The notes: generated by a model not told the origin, from the sequence alone. Positions 1 through 10,498 are shown, counted from the first letter of the stretch. The stretch is DNA of 64,000 nucleotides from Kutzneria buriramensis (GCF_003387475.1 NZ_QUNO01000019.1:62001-126000), one strand, 5' to 3'. Numbers and translations: made by a program.

Positions 1-556
1 CGCCGACCAGGATCGGGATGGTGCCGACAGGCTTCGGTGACACCAGGGCGTTGTCCACCACGGTTCGGGTGTCCTGGTAGGACACCGGGTTCGGGCCCCA
101 CAGGGTCCGGCAGGCATCGATGGTGGCTTCGAGGTCGCGGCCGCGGTGGCGGATCTCCGCGCCGTGCGAACGGTACTCGTCCGAGGACCAGCCGGCGCCG
201 AAGCCGGCGACCACCCGGCCGCCGCTGAGCTGGTCGATGGTGGCCAGCGTGCGGGCCAGCCGCAGCGGCTGGTGCAGGGGCGCGACCAGCACGCAGGTGC
301 CGAGCTCGACCGTCTGGGTGACCGCCGCGGCCGCGGTCAGCACCGTGAGCGGCTCGGCGTTGAACTGGTAGCCGTCGTTCCAGGCCAGCCCCGGCACGCC
401 GTACATGCCGTCGTTGGGTTGCAACGGGAACAGCACGCGTTCGTACACCCACAGGCTGTGGTAGCCGAGGCGTTCGGCCTCGCGGGCGACCGTGGTGATG
501 TCGTGTCGGAGATCGGCTTTGCTGCCCTGCGGCAGGGACAGCCCGTATGTGGTCAC
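1..556 (-). CDS. F420-dependent LLM-class oxidoreductase, N-terminal part
   Basis: The reverse strand reads as the N-terminal 185 residues of a luciferase-like (LLM) flavin/F420-dependent oxidoreductase; the rest lies outside the window on the left. Visible family features are an early TTYGLSLPQG strand, VELGTCVLVAPLHQPLRLAR, and GRVVAGFGAGWSSDEY, the usual cofactor-binding segment of a TIM-barrel LLM protein. The GTG at 556 is chosen because the first in-frame stop upstream leaves no better start; no clear ribosome binding site is seen, so the start is uncertain. Such enzymes reduce diverse substrates with reduced F420 or FMN; the substrate cannot be told. It is divergent from the RHS gene and shares the 557-716 intergenic region with it. 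Confidence 0.8.
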   Translation of the reverse strand, partial: MTTYGLSLPQGSKADLRHDITTVAREAERLGYHSLWVYERVLFPLQPNDGMYGVPGLAWNDGYQFNAEPLTVLTAAAAVTQTVELGTCVLVAPLHQPLRLARTLATIDQLSGGRVVAGFGAGWSSDEYRSHGAEIRHRGRDLEATIDACRTLWGPNPVSYQDTRTVVDNALVSPKPVGTIPILVG

Positions 557-604
557 GTCGACATCATGCCCGGCGCCGACATCCGAAGGACGCCGAGCCG
601 GTCG

Positions 605-649
605 TTCAAGGTGCATGCAAGGTTTCTGCAAGGTGGTTCGGGCTAGGGT
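605..649 (+). promoter_or_regulatory. Triple 11-bp-spaced repeat plus -10, SARP-type promoter candidate
   Basis: Three direct heptamers, TTCAAGG (605-611), TGCAAGG (616-622) and TGCAAGG (627-633), repeat with an exact 11-bp period. A -10-like TAGGGT follows at 644-649, ten bases after the last repeat. Direct heptamers spaced 11 bp just upstream of a -10 box are the known binding pattern of SARP/AfsR-type activators. The site lies about 70 bp upstream of the RHS gene start. That it binds a SARP is inference; no SARP gene with a BTAD domain is in the window. Confidence 0.5.
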
Positions 650-716
650 CTGCCCGCGGTGAGACGGCTGTCCAGCGGGCCGTCCGCAGGCCGTGTCACA
701 GGGGGGAGAACCTGTC

Positions 717-3700
717 GTGCTGCGCTTTTCGCATGCCCTTTGGACCCGAAGGGTCAGGGCTGTGCCGCTGATCGTGGTCGCGGCGCTGCTGGTCGGCGGG
801 GTGGACGCGGCCGCCGCACCGCCCCACGCGGCGGTGGCGCCGAAGCCGATCAACGCTCGTGACGTCGGCCTGCTCCCGTCCGCGCCGACGGCCCCGGTCG
901 CGCCGCAGGCGCCGTCGAAGGCCGATTTCACGGCACAGAGCCGGTTGGACGGCGGGGCCGGGTCGCACTTCGATCCGCAGCGGTCGAAGCCGGTGTTGCG
1001 GTCGATGTTCAGCACCGAGTACGTCAATCCGGACGGCACGCACTCGGTGCGGCAGTCGACCCAGCCGCTGAACGTGCAGGACGAAGCCGGTCACTGGCAA
1101 GCGATCCAGACGGCGCTGACCACGGACACGACGACGCGCCGTGCCGGCACGGACCACCACCCGCTGAGCCCGTCGCTGGCGACCAAGGCCAACGACGCCA
1201 CCGTCCTGAAGGTCGCGTCCGGCGGCCACACCGCGGGCTTGGCGCTCGACCAGGCCGCGCCGTCCACCGCAACGGTGAAGGGCGACTCGGTCACCTACGC
1301 CGACGTCGCGGCCGGCACGGACCTGGACTACGAGGTCACGCCGGGCGCGGTCAAGGAGACCATCAAGCTCAAGCGGGCGCCGGCTGACGGGCGTTCGTCG
1401 TGGCGGTTCAAGCTCACCACCGGCGGTCTGACCCCGAAGCTCGAGTCCAACGGCTCGATCACCCTGGCCGACCAGGCCGGCGCGGCGAAGATCGTGCTGC
1501 CGCCGATCGAGACCTGGGACTCCGCGGGCAAGGGCGAGACGGCGCCGGCGATGACGGGCGGCGCCTACGCCCTGGACCGGGCGGGCTCGGACTGGTGGCT
1601 GACCGTCAAGGTCGACCCGAAGTGGCTGCGCGATCCGAAGCGGGTGTACCCGGTCTTCGTCGACCCGACGGTCACCTACGGCGTGCAGTACTCCTTCGCG
1701 TTCCGGTCGGACGGCTACAACTGCAACGACTGCGGCCTGCGGATCGGCAACAGCCAGGCCAACGGCGACACCTACAACCGCTCGGTGGCGCACTTCGACT
1801 ACTCGCCGCTGTGGGGCAAGACGGTCGTCGGCGCGACTGTGGACGTCACCCGCAACACGAGCGTGAACGGCTCGGTCAGGACCTGGAACGCGAACCTGAC
1901 CCACGCGTCGGACAACAACTTCGACGGCGTCGGCGACTACCTGGTCAGCGCCCTGGTCGGCGACGTCGGCACGTTCTCCGGCCCGGCACTGACGAACTTC
2001 CTGCGTGACCGGGTGAACGCCCGCGACGCCAACGTGTCGTTCATGCTGATCGGCGCGGAGAACCCCGGCACCTGGACGTACAAGAACCTCAACGCCACGC
2101 TCACCGTCGACACCGGTTCCCCGGCGCCGGCGGCCACGCTGGTCGGACCGGCCGACGGCACGGTGTCGACGTCGCTGACGCCGACGTTGTCGGTGAACCC
2201 GGTCAGCGACCCCGACGGTGACCCGGTCAAGTACTGCTTCCGCATCGCCACCGGCGCCGACGCGAAGTCCGGTGTCGTCGTCGAGTCGGGCTGCCTGCCC
2301 ACGCCGACCTGGACCGTCCCGGCCGGTGTCCTCCAGGACGGCGTCGCCTACACGTGGCAGGCGATGACCTACAGCGGCGCCACCACGGTCACACCGTCCT
2401 GGATCGGCCACTTCAAGATCGATCAGCGCATCGGCGACCACGGCCCCTCGCCCGTCGACACCGCCGGACCGGTCACCGTCAACCTGGCCAACGGCAACGT
2501 GTCCACCGCCGAGCAGACTCCGTCGTTCACCACCGTCGGCGGCAACGCCGGCCTGTCGTTCACGTACAACTCCCAGCAGGTCGAGAACAAGGGGCTGCGG
2601 GCGTCCTACTTCGTCGACCTGTCCCACAACGGCATCATCAACGACGCCCAGCAGCCCGTCCTCGTGCGCACCGAGCCCCAGGTCGACGTCGACTGGGGCA
2701 CGGACTCACCGTTCCCGCCGGCGCTGCCGGCCGACTGGTTCGTCGCCCGCTGGGAGGGTTTCTTCCAGGCGCCGGCCACCGGCACGTACCAGTTCGCGGG
2801 CGTGCACGACGACGGCGCCACCGTGTGGATCGACAACGCCAAGGTCTACGAGGTCAACACCCCGAGCGACCTGAACTGGACCCAGGCCGTCAACGTCTCC
2901 CTCACCGCGGGGCAGCGGGTCCCGATCAAGGTGGAGAACGCGGAGGCCACCGGCGCGGCGAAGATGCGCCTGTTCGTCCGGACCACCGACAACACCACCG
3001 TCGCCCCGCAGATCGTGCCCGCCGACTGGCTGTTCACCTCCGACCTGCCGGTGCTCCCGCAGGGCTGGACGCTGTCGGCCGATCTGGACGGCGACGGCTC
3101 GAGCTACACCGAGGCCAAGGTCACCGACCAGAACATCGTCCTGACCGACGCCACCGGAGCCAAGCACACCTGGACCAAGAAGAGCACCGGCGGCTACACC
3201 GCACCGGACAACGAGGGCGGCACGATCGCCCTGGACACGGCCGGCAAGGTCACCCTCAGCGAGGGCACCGAGGTGTACGTCTTCCGACCCGACGGCAAGC
3301 TCGACACCCAGACCAGCGTGCTCGACAGCCGCAAGCCGGCCACGCTTCAGTACCTCTACGACGGCACCCCGTCCCGGCTGCGGGAGATCAAGGACCCCGT
3401 CGCGCAGCGGTCCCACGTGCTGCACTACAACCGACCCGGTGACGACTGCTACGGCGGCGTGACCCCACCCCCGGGTGCCGCCGCGCTGCCGCCGTCGCAG
3501 ATGCTGTGCCGGATCAGCTACTGGGACGGGACCGAGACGCGCCTCTGGTACACCGGCACGGGAACCCTGAGCCTGGGCCGGATCGAGGATCCGGGCTCGG
3601 AGATCACCGACTACGGCTACAACGCCCAGGGCCTGCTCGTCGGCACCCGTGACCCGCTCGACAACGACTGGATCGCCGCCGACCCGGCCAACCGCACGGC

Positions 3701-6700
3701 CAACGCCGGCGACCTGACGACGACCATTTCCTACGACACCGCCGCCAAGCCGAAGGCCACCGGCGTCAGCTCGGCCGTGCCGGCCATCGGCCAGCCGCGG
3801 CCCGGCAAGGGCTACCGCTACGACCCGGCCAACCGCCAGACCTTCGTCGACGTCGCCGGCCTCAGCCCCGCGATCGGCTTCTCCTCGAAGGTCACCTACG
3901 ACGACGCCGACCGGGCCCTGTCCACCACCGACGCGACCGGCCGGGCCACCAGCACCACCTGGAACGTCAAGGACCAGGAGCTGACCTCGACCGACGCCGC
4001 CGGCCGGGTCTCGACCACGGTCTACGACTACGCCGACCGGCCCGCCGACACCTACGGGCCGGCCCCGGCCTCGTGCTTCAGCGGCCAGAACCCGACCGCC
4101 GCGTGCACCGGCACGGTGCCGCACACCCACACCGGCTACGACGAGAACGTCAACGGGCTCGCCGTGTCCTGGTACGACAACGACCAGTTCAACGGCGCGC
4201 CGAAGGTGTACACCACCGGCCTCGGCACCGCGGACGGCTCGTTCGTGGAGAACTGGGGGAGCGCGGCGCCCACCGCCGGCATCCCCGCGGACCACTTCTC
4301 CCTGCGGGCGACCGGCGACATCGCCTTCCCCGCCGCGGGCGACTACACCCTGCGCCTGCTCGCCGACGACGGCGTCCGGATGTGGGTGGACGACCAGCTG
4401 GTGATCGACGACTGGATCAACACCACGCCCAAGTGGCGCCAGGCCGTCGTCCACAGCGACGCGCCCGGCCAGGCGAAACGCATCCGCATCGAGTACTACG
4501 AGTTCGACCTGACCGCGCAGCTCGAGCTGGACTGGACCACGCCGTCCGGGACGCAGCAGCCGGTGCCCGGCACGCAGCTGCGGCCGCGCTACGGCCTGAG
4601 CACCTCCAGCACGACGTCCGAGTCCGACGGCGTCCCGGACAAGGCGACCGGCACCCAGTACGGCCAGAACGGACTGGACGCGGCCTACGGCCTGGCGAGC
4701 AGCGCGGTGACCGATCCGAACGGCCTGAAGCTGGCCAGCGGCATCGGATACGAGCCCGTCGGCACCGGCTACCTGCGCAAGACCAGCAAGACCATGCCCA
4801 CCGGCGCCCAGGTGAGCTACGCCTACTACGGCGACACCGAAACGCGAGCCAATCCCTGTGTCGCCGGCAGCCCCGCCGTCAACCAGGGCGGCCTGCCGAA
4901 GCTGACGACGTCCAGCACACCGGCGACCGGAGGTGCGCGCACGGACGAACACGTCTACGACGCCTCCGGCCGCGTGGTCGCCAAGGCCACGTCGGGCGAC
5001 TGGGTCTGCACCACATACGACGCCCGTGACCGCGTGACGCAGGCCACCTACCCGGCCAACTCCGCCACCGGCGCCCGCACCGTCACCACCAACTACGCCG
5101 TCGGCGGCGACCCCCTCACCACCTCCGTCACCGACCCGGCCGGCACCGTCACCACCACGGTGGACCTGCTCGGTCGCACCGTCGCCTACACCGACACCCA
5201 CGGCACCAGGACCACCACCAGCTACGACCAGGCCGGCCGTGTCGGCAGCCAGATCACGGCGTTCGCCAACGCCGCCGACGGCACCACGACCCTGAGCTAC
5301 ACCTACGACGACGCCGGCCGGCAGGTCTCCGTGAAGAAGGACAACCAGGTGCTGGCGACCAGCGGCTACGACGCCGCCGGCGAACTCGCCACCGTCACCT
5401 ACGCCAACGGCACCAAACTCAGCGCCATCGCCAAGAACGCGGCCGGCGAGACCACCGGCCTGACCTGGACCACCAGCGACAACCACCAGATCGCCTCGAC
5501 CGTCACACGGACCCGGGCCGGCACCGTCACCGACGAGTCACTCGGCGGCACCGACCCGAACCCGGCTGGCGCCAACTACTCCTACGACGCCGCGGGACGG
5601 CTCACCGAGGCGTACGTGACAGGACACCACTACACCTACGACTTCACATCCGCCGCGGCCGCCAGCTGCCCGGCCGGTACCCAGGCCAACGCGGGCTTGA
5701 ACACCAACCGGATGCGGTTGCTCGACCAGACCGGCAGCGGCACCGCCGTCACCAACTACTGCTACGACGCCGCCGACCGGCTCCTCGCCGTCCAGGGCGC
5801 GACGTCGATGACCGGCATCGGCTACGACACGCACGGCAACACGACCGCGTACACCAGCGGCGACGTCACCACGCGCCTCGGATTCGACAGCGCCGACCGC
5901 AACATCCTGGCCACCAGCACCAGCGGTGATCCCGCCAAGAACGCGGCCATCTCCTACACCCGCGACGCCACCGACCGCATCGTGCGCCGCGACGGCGATT
6001 CGCCCGGAACCGTCCTCTACGGATACACCGGCAGCGGGGATTCCGCCGCTGTCACCTACGACGGCGCCAAGCGTCTGCTCTCCGTCACGACGGCTCTGCC
6101 CGGCGGGGTCGTGCTGACGAGCCAGAACGCCGCGTCCACGTGGGACTACCCGTCGGTCCGGGGCGACCTGGTGCTCACCGCCACGAACACCGGGACGCAG
6201 CAAGGCGACCTGCGCACGTACGACCCGTTCGGGCAGCCGCTCACCGCCGCCGGCGCCGTCGACCCACAGAACGTGCCGGACAACTCGCCCGGCAAGATGG
6301 ACTACGGCTGGCTCGGGCAGCACCAGCGCGCGTACGAGCATGCCGGGGCCCTCGATCTGGTCCAGATGGGTGCCCGCGTCTACAGCCCGGTCCTCGGCCG
6401 CTTCCTCCAGGTCGATCCGGTCGAAGGCGGCAGCGCCAACGACTACGACTACGTCTCCGCCGACCCGATCAACGCCACCGACCTCAACGGCGACCGCCGC
6501 CACCGCGTCGTCCGGCATCGCTACACCCGGCACGTCCGAGCGCGCTACCACGTCCGAGCGCGCCACTACAGCCGGGCGCGGTACAGCCGCCCGCACGCGC
6601 ACTTCATCGTCCGGCACGTCGCGCGCTTCATGGGCGACGTCTCCCTTTCGCCGCACTACAACGCGAGGTTCGTCAGCTACCGGCGGTCGGGCGGCTTCTC

Positions 6701-6908
6701 CTGGAACGGTGCGCTGTGCAGCGGCGCCAACGCGATCTTCTGGAGCGTCTTGACCGGCCCGATCGAGGTGCCGGCGTGGGTGGCCCGGGTGCTGGGGATC
6801 GGCGGCGGTATCGGATGGAGCGTCTTCTCCGGTGGCGGCGACTGCACGCCCCCGTACGACAACCCCAACAACACAGTGGGATACCAGGCGATGATGGAGG
6901 CGCCTTAA
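717..6908 (+). CDS. Secreted giant RHS/YD-repeat protein with two PA14 domains
   Basis: A 2063-residue exported RHS-family protein. I chose GTG 717, not the in-frame GTG 693, because GGGGGGAG at 701-708 sits eight bases before it and a signal peptide follows at once (basic start, then [12 protein letters not shown], about 1-36). In order: beta-rich region with a DNRLRE-like segment (about 325-465), Fn3-like segment, SpvB-like entry (about 575-620), PA14 domain (628-756), YD repeats, second PA14 domain (about 1145-1276), YD repeats to about 1860, and the RHS core with [12 protein letters not shown] (about 1872-1925). After the core the tail changes to an Arg/His-rich stretch ([19 protein letters not shown]), then a Gly-rich hydrophobic segment with two cysteines. 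RHS shells normally encase a C-terminal toxin; PA14 suggests glycan contact. No toxin family and no cognate immunity gene are recognised. Confidence 0.9.
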   Translation: MLRFSHALWTRRVRAVPLIVVAALLVGGVDAAAAPPHAAVAPKPINARDVGLLPSAPTAPVAPQAPSKADFTAQSRLDGGAGSHFDPQRSKPVLRSMFSTEYVNPDGTHSVRQSTQPLNVQDEAGHWQAIQTALTTDTTTRRAGTDHHPLSPSLATKANDATVLKVASGGHTAGLALDQAAPSTATVKGDSVTYADVAAGTDLDYEVTPGAVKETIKLKRAPADGRSSWRFKLTTGGLTPKLESNGSITLADQAGAAKIVLPPIETWDSAGKGETAPAMTGGAYALDRAGSDWWLTVKVDPKWLRDPKRVYPVFVDPTVTYGVQYSFAFRSDGYNCNDCGLRIGNSQANGDTYNRSVAHFDYSPLWGKTVVGATVDVTRNTSVNGSVRTWNANLTHASDNNFDGVGDYLVSALVGDVGTFSGPALTNFLRDRVNARDANVSFMLIGAENPGTWTYKNLNATLTVDTGSPAPAATLVGPADGTVSTSLTPTLSVNPVSDPDGDPVKYCFRIATGADAKSGVVVESGCLPTPTWTVPAGVLQDGVAYTWQAMTYSGATTVTPSWIGHFKIDQRIGDHGPSPVDTAGPVTVNLANGNVSTAEQTPSFTTVGGNAGLSFTYNSQQVENKGLRASYFVDLSHNGIINDAQQPVLVRTEPQVDVDWGTDSPFPPALPADWFVARWEGFFQAPATGTYQFAGVHDDGATVWIDNAKVYEVNTPSDLNWTQAVNVSLTAGQRVPIKVENAEATGAAKMRLFVRTTDNTTVAPQIVPADWLFTSDLPVLPQGWTLSADLDGDGSSYTEAKVTDQNIVLTDATGAKHTWTKKSTGGYTAPDNEGGTIALDTAGKVTLSEGTEVYVFRPDGKLDTQTSVLDSRKPATLQYLYDGTPSRLREIKDPVAQRSHVLHYNRPGDDCYGGVTPPPGAAALPPSQMLCRISYWDGTETRLWYTGTGTLSLGRIEDPGSEITDYGYNAQGLLVGTRDPLDNDWIAADPANRTANAGDLTTTISYDTAAKPKATGVSSAVPAIGQPRPGKGYRYDPANRQTFVDVAGLSPAIGFSSKVTYDDADRALSTTDATGRATSTTWNVKDQELTSTDAAGRVSTTVYDYADRPADTYGPAPASCFSGQNPTAACTGTVPHTHTGYDENVNGLAVSWYDNDQFNGAPKVYTTGLGTADGSFVENWGSAAPTAGIPADHFSLRATGDIAFPAAGDYTLRLLADDGVRMWVDDQLVIDDWINTTPKWRQAVVHSDAPGQAKRIRIEYYEFDLTAQLELDWTTPSGTQQPVPGTQLRPRYGLSTSSTTSESDGVPDKATGTQYGQNGLDAAYGLASSAVTDPNGLKLASGIGYEPVGTGYLRKTSKTMPTGAQVSYAYYGDTETRANPCVAGSPAVNQGGLPKLTTSSTPATGGARTDEHVYDASGRVVAKATSGDWVCTTYDARDRVTQATYPANSATGARTVTTNYAVGGDPLTTSVTDPAGTVTTTVDLLGRTVAYTDTHGTRTTTSYDQAGRVGSQITAFANAADGTTTLSYTYDDAGRQVSVKKDNQVLATSGYDAAGELATVTYANGTKLSAIAKNAAGETTGLTWTTSDNHQIASTVTRTRAGTVTDESLGGTDPNPAGANYSYDAAGRLTEAYVTGHHYTYDFTSAAAASCPAGTQANAGLNTNRMRLLDQTGSGTAVTNYCYDAADRLLAVQGATSMTGIGYDTHGNTTAYTSGDVTTRLGFDSADRNILATSTSGDPAKNAAISYTRDATDRIVRRDGDSPGTVLYGYTGSGDSAAVTYDGAKRLLSVTTALPGGVVLTSQNAASTWDYPSVRGDLVLTATNTGTQQGDLRTYDPFGQPLTAAGAVDPQNVPDNSPGKMDYGWLGQHQRAYEHAGALDLVQMGARVYSPVLGRFLQVDPVEGGSANDYDYVSADPINATDLNGDRRHRVVRHRYTRHVRARYHVRARHYSRARYSRPHAHFIVRHVARFMGDVSLSPHYNARFVSYRRSGGFSWNGALCSGANAIFWSVLTGPIEVPAWVARVLGIGGGIGWSVFSGGGDCTPPYDNPNNTVGYQAMMEAP

Positions 6909-6985
6909 GCGGCCGGGACCGCGACCGGGGCGGCCACGGCGACCATCCCGAACGTGAGCCGGGCGAAGCGGGACGACAGGGACAT
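6905..6985 (-). CDS. 26-residue signal-peptide-like mini-ORF
   Basis: A short reverse-strand ORF reads [10 protein letters not shown] then [16 protein letters not shown] and stops. An AAAGGA ribosome binding site lies six bases before the ATG. It looks like a bare signal peptide: basic N-region, hydrophobic core, and an A-x-A-like end. Its TAA and the RHS gene's TAA share the palindrome TTAA. It is divergent from the NB-ARC/TPR regulator gene at 7112. It could be a secreted signalling peptide, a decayed signal sequence or chance; the good ribosome binding site argues for translation. Function unknown. Confidence 0.45.
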   Translation of the reverse strand: MSLSSRFARLTFGMVAVAAPVAVPAA

Positions 6986-7040
6986 GTGTAGTCCTTTCAT
7001 CTGACGGGCGGACCACTATCGTCAGGGGGTACCGAGGGCG

Positions 7041-7090
7041 ACGCCAGGCACCCGAACCGGCAGCTTGCTGCCGGTTCGGGTGCCTGGCGT
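7041..7090. terminator. 23-bp perfect inverted repeat with 4-base loop
   Basis: The arms 7041-7063 and 7068-7090 are perfectly complementary over 23 bp with the loop CTTG. No T-tract follows, as is common for actinobacterial terminators. It can end transcription from the RHS gene, 133 bp upstream. It also sits inside the divergent control region of the mini-ORF at 6985 and the regulator at 7112, so it could instead be an operator or a 5' RNA hairpin: its right arm ends 21 bp before the regulator's GTG. Confidence 0.7.
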
Positions 7091-7111
7091 CACGGCGACC
7101 GAGGGGGCGGT

Positions 7112-9361
7112 GTGGGGGAGCACGATTCGGTGCTGCGACGGCTGCGACTACGGGCGAGGATGACCCAGGAGGAATTGGCTGAGCGATCCGGATTGTCGGT
7201 GCGAACGATTCGGGGATTGGAGAGCGGCAGCAACAGGAACCCCAAGCTCGACTCGTTGCGACTGCTCGCCGAGGCGCTGGGCCTCGATCAGACCGACCGC
7301 GACGAGCTGCTGGGCCCCCGACCTGCGGCTTCGGCGGAGCCGGCGCCCTCACGCCAACTGCCCGCCGCCCCGGCCTGGTTCACCGGCCGCGACCCGGAAC
7401 TGACCGACCTGGCCCGGTTCATGGACTCCGAGGTCAGGATCGCCGTGATCTCCGGGGCCGGCGGGATCGGCAAGACGTCGCTGGCGCTGCGCTGGGCCCA
7501 CCGCCATCTCGACCGCTTTCCCGACGGTCAGCTGTTCGTCGACCTCCGCGGGTTCAGCCCGGACAGCGACCCACTCGACCCGTTGACGGCCGTGCGTGGC
7601 TTCCTGCACGGTCTGGGCGTCGACCCCGCCCGCATGACCGGCGGCCTGGAGGAGCACAGCGCGCTGTACCGCAGCCACGTCGCCGACAAGCGCATGCTGA
7701 TCGTGCTGGACAACGCCGCGACCGGCGAGCAGGTCGTCCCGCTGCTGCCCGGCACCTCCGGCTGCACCGTGCTCGTGACCAGCAGAAATATCCTCACCTC
7801 GCTGCTGCACCGGCACGGGGCCCATCACCTGTCCCTGGGACTGCTCACCGAGGACGAGACCTACGCCATGCTCGCTCGGCGGTTGGGCGCCGAGCGGCTC
7901 GCCGCCGAACCCGAAGCCGTCGCGGAACTGGCCGCGCTGTGCGGCCGGTACCCCTTGGCGTTGGCCATCATGTCCGCCCGCGCCCTGGCGCGCCCGCACA
8001 TTCCGCTGGCGGAATTCGCCGCCGAACTGCACGAGTCCGACCTCGACGACGATCCGGACAACAGCCCGTCCGCGGTCATGGCCTGCTCGGTGCGGGCGCT
8101 GACCGCCGAGCAGCGCACCACGTTCGGGCTCCTGGGCGTCGCGCCCGGCACCCACATCGATCTGCCGGCCGCGGCCGGCCTCACGGCGCTGCCGGTGCAG
8201 CAGGCCCGGACCGTGCTCCGAGCGCTCGAGGAAGCCTCGCTCCTGCATCGGCGGCCGGGTGGGCGCTACGTGATGCACGACATCGTCCGGCGCTACGCCG
8301 TCGACACGGCCTTGCAAGGCATTGCTGCCACGGAACGGGAAGCGGCGCTGCGGCGGCTGCTCGACCACTACATCCACACCGCCCACGCCGCCGACCGCCT
8401 GCTGGCCCCGCACCGTTCCCTCGTCCCGCCCGTCTCCCACGCGCCCGGCATCTCGCCCGCGCCGCCGCGCGACCACGCGGCGGCGTTGGACTGGTTCTAC
8501 GCCGAACACGCCAATCTCCTTGCCGCCCAGCACGCCGCCATCGCCCTGCGCTGGTCCGACGCCATCTGGCAGCTTGCCTGGCAGGTGGGGACCTTCTGGC
8601 TCAGACGGGGATACCGCCACGAGGATCTCGCGGCGTGGCAGGCCGCGGCGAACGCCGTCGAGCATCTCACCGATCCGGCCGATCTCGCTCGTACGAAACG
8701 ACGTCTCGGCGTCGCCTACGGCATGATGGGGCGCCATCACGAGGCGATCGAGCACCTCCACGAGGCCCTCGCGTTGGCCGAGCACCACCAGGTCGTCGCC
8801 GAGCAAGCCTATGCCCACCACCAGCTCTCGTGGGCCTGGGGCGTGCGCGGCGACGACCAGCGCGCCCTGGAGCACGCCGTCCGGGCCCTCGACTTCTTCC
8901 GGACCCTCGACCGCCCGGTCTGGCAGGCCACCGCGCACGCCCAGGTCGGCTGGCGCCTCGCCCGCGTCGGCGACTACGACGCCGCGCGGCAGCACTGCCA
9001 GCACGCCGTCCGGCTCGACCCCGACAGCACCCCCGATGTCGCCGCCGACAACCAGCGCGCCCTCGGCTACATCGCCCACCACACCGGTCGCCACCGCGAT
9101 GCCATCGAGCACTACCGGCTCGCCCTGACCTTCGCCCGCACCCTCAGCCACACCGCCGAATTCGCCAAGACCCTGGAGAACCTCGGGCAGCCGCACGTCG
9201 CTCTCGGCCAGCACGACGAGGCCCGGGCGGTGTGGCTGGAGGCGCTGGAGCTGTACCGCCAGTTGGGCCGCACCGAGGACGCCGACCGTGCCCGTCAGCA
9301 GCTCGACTCGCTCGGCGCCGCTCGGAGCCTGGTCGGAGCCCAGGACCGCGAGCAGGGCTAG
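7112..9361 (+). CDS. XRE-family regulator with NB-ARC ATPase and TPR domains
   Basis: A 749-residue STAND-type regulator. Residues 1-70 form a Cro/C1 helix-turn-helix (LRARMTQEELAERSGLSVRT). An NB-ARC-like ATPase follows, with Walker A SGAGGIGKTSLALRW (about residues 110-125) and Walker B-like MLIVLDNAA (about 195). An arm/winged-helix region comes next, and the last 250 residues are helical TPR-like repeats (RALEHAVRALDFF, RDAIEHYRLALTF). This is the AfsR-like architecture with XRE in place of the SARP/BTAD domain. Such proteins act as ATP-gated transcription regulators sensing a ligand or peptide through the TPR part; target and ligand are unknown. GTG 7112 is preceded by GAGGGGG. It ends at a hairpin shared with the convergent broken gene. 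Confidence 0.88.
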   Translation: MGEHDSVLRRLRLRARMTQEELAERSGLSVRTIRGLESGSNRNPKLDSLRLLAEALGLDQTDRDELLGPRPAASAEPAPSRQLPAAPAWFTGRDPELTDLARFMDSEVRIAVISGAGGIGKTSLALRWAHRHLDRFPDGQLFVDLRGFSPDSDPLDPLTAVRGFLHGLGVDPARMTGGLEEHSALYRSHVADKRMLIVLDNAATGEQVVPLLPGTSGCTVLVTSRNILTSLLHRHGAHHLSLGLLTEDETYAMLARRLGAERLAAEPEAVAELAALCGRYPLALAIMSARALARPHIPLAEFAAELHESDLDDDPDNSPSAVMACSVRALTAEQRTTFGLLGVAPGTHIDLPAAAGLTALPVQQARTVLRALEEASLLHRRPGGRYVMHDIVRRYAVDTALQGIAATEREAALRRLLDHYIHTAHAADRLLAPHRSLVPPVSHAPGISPAPPRDHAAALDWFYAEHANLLAAQHAAIALRWSDAIWQLAWQVGTFWLRRGYRHEDLAAWQAAANAVEHLTDPADLARTKRRLGVAYGMMGRHHEAIEHLHEALALAEHHQVVAEQAYAHHQLSWAWGVRGDDQRALEHAVRALDFFRTLDRPVWQATAHAQVGWRLARVGDYDAARQHCQHAVRLDPDSTPDVAADNQRALGYIAHHTGRHRDAIEHYRLALTFARTLSHTAEFAKTLENLGQPHVALGQHDEARAVWLEALELYRQLGRTEDADRARQQLDSLGAARSLVGAQDREQG

Positions 9362-9371
9362 CGCGTTGCCG

Positions 9372-9404
9372 GTGGGGTGACAGGACTGCGTCCCGTCACC
9401 CCAC
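9372..9404. terminator. Bidirectional terminator hairpin
   Basis: GTGGGGTGAC (9372-9381) pairs with GTCACCCCAC (9395-9404), and GGAC/GTCC inside the loop extends the pairing. It lies between the convergent stops of the NB-ARC regulator (9361) and the broken secreted gene (9412). Confidence 0.7.
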
Positions 9405-9411
9405 TCGGCGG

Positions 9412-10344
9412 TCAGCAGATCGTGGCCACCACGGTGCCGGTGCCCGGGTGTCCGGGGTTCGGCTGGTAGCCCCGGGTCGGTCTTGACGATGACGACGTGC
9501 ACGGTGTCACCGGCGATGACCGGCCCCGACTTCGTGATGTGGCTGGACACGAGGACCGCCATGTACGACGGAAGTGTGCCGGCCGACGTGTCCTTGAAGC
9601 CCTTGAAGCTGGCCGGCGCGGATCCGCCGCTGAGGGAGTTGGCGGTCCACCACCACTGGGTGCCGCAGAACGTCACCGCGCCGGTCGCGCTGCGGTCGCC
9701 GACCACGAACGAGCCGCCCTGGCTGTAGGCGTACACGATGGCGTGCTGGGCGTTGTCGGACGGCAGGTCGGCGTCGTCACCGGCGAAGCTGTCGGTGACC
9801 GGCCGCGGTCCCAGCCCGACGGTGACCGGGTTGATGGAGCAGGCCGCGGTCCCGGCGGCATTGGTGACCGCGGTGCAGCTCTGGGCGGTGCTGCCGGAAC
9901 CAAGCGACATGGTGACGCTCTTGCCGGGCAACGGGGTGCCGCTGGTGGCGTTGGTCAGCGTCGACGACAAGGCGGGCCGGTGGTGACGCCGCGCGTGCAG
10001 CCGTCACCGCCGCCGGTCGCCGTCGGGCCGAGGACGAGCTGGCCGCCGAACGACACGGCGACGGTGTGCGGCCACAGGTCGAAGACGGACGGTCCAAATG
10101 AGACAGTCACGTAGTCGACGTTCTCGTTGGCGGCAGTGGCGTTCGCGATCCGGATCGCCCCGCCGTCGAGCGAAGCGCTGCCCGGCAGGCTTTCGTTGAC
10201 GACGCCGTCGCCGGTGTCGAACGGCGTCGGGAAGTTGGTCGGCGCCGGGCGGAGGGTGTCGGCGTAGCCGAGGTAGACGTCGTACCCGGCGGGCGGGTCG
10301 GCCGGCGGAGAAAGAAACTTGCATCCGATCGGGGAGTCTTCGCA
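9412..10344 (-). pseudogene. Frameshifted secreted Ig-like-domain protein remnant
   Basis: Coding sense is clear on the reverse strand but needs three frames. The first piece begins near 10344 with no start codon (an upstream TAA at 10345-10347 closes the frame) and reads PAGYDVYLGYADTLR, FPTPFDTGDG and FDLWPHTVAV before a TGA at 9955-9957. A second frame takes over by about 9985 with SSTLTNATSGTPLPGKSV (bacterial Ig-like) and AIVYAYSQGGSFVVGD. Near 9470-9476 (a CCCGGGG run) the frame shifts again to give the natural end YQPNPGHPGTGTVVATIC. The intact parent was probably an exported adhesin- or coat-like protein. The losses could be decay or assembly errors. A two-component site lies just upstream (10417-10435). 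Confidence 0.7.
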
Positions 10345-10416
10345 TTACCGGACGACAGACGGTCCCGCGACGCTGGACCGCTCGGGCGATCCGGTTCGTG
10401 ATCTCGCGGGAATGTC

Positions 10417-10435
10417 CGGTAAGAGAACGGTGAGA
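10417..10435 (-). promoter_or_regulatory. Tandem response-regulator site, copy A
   Basis: On the reverse strand TCTCACCG and TCTTACCG are spaced 11 bp apart (forward CGGTGAGA at 10428-10435 and CGGTAAGA at 10417-10424). The same pair occurs at 12998-13016 and 15765-15783, upstream of the flavocytochrome and of the two-component operon. Direct repeats one helical turn apart are typical of OmpR/PhoB-type regulators. This copy faces the broken Ig-like gene; the DoxX-like gene on the other side is an alternative target. Confidence 0.55.
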
Positions 10436-10498
10436 ACTCGCCGACGGGCAACTTTCGAGGGGTGCACGGATACCCCCGGCACGGTATACCTGACCGCG

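Noticed and set aside
2706-5486. 926-residue reverse-strand open frame inside the RHS gene
   Set aside because: Composition is Gly/Val/Arg/Ala-rich nonsense mirroring the YD-repeat codons; the forward gene has clear domains.
3590-6300. Possible DNA tandem repeat array or CRISPR-like periodicity
   Set aside because: The periodicity comes from YD protein repeats with variable spacing; no identical direct repeats with spacers.
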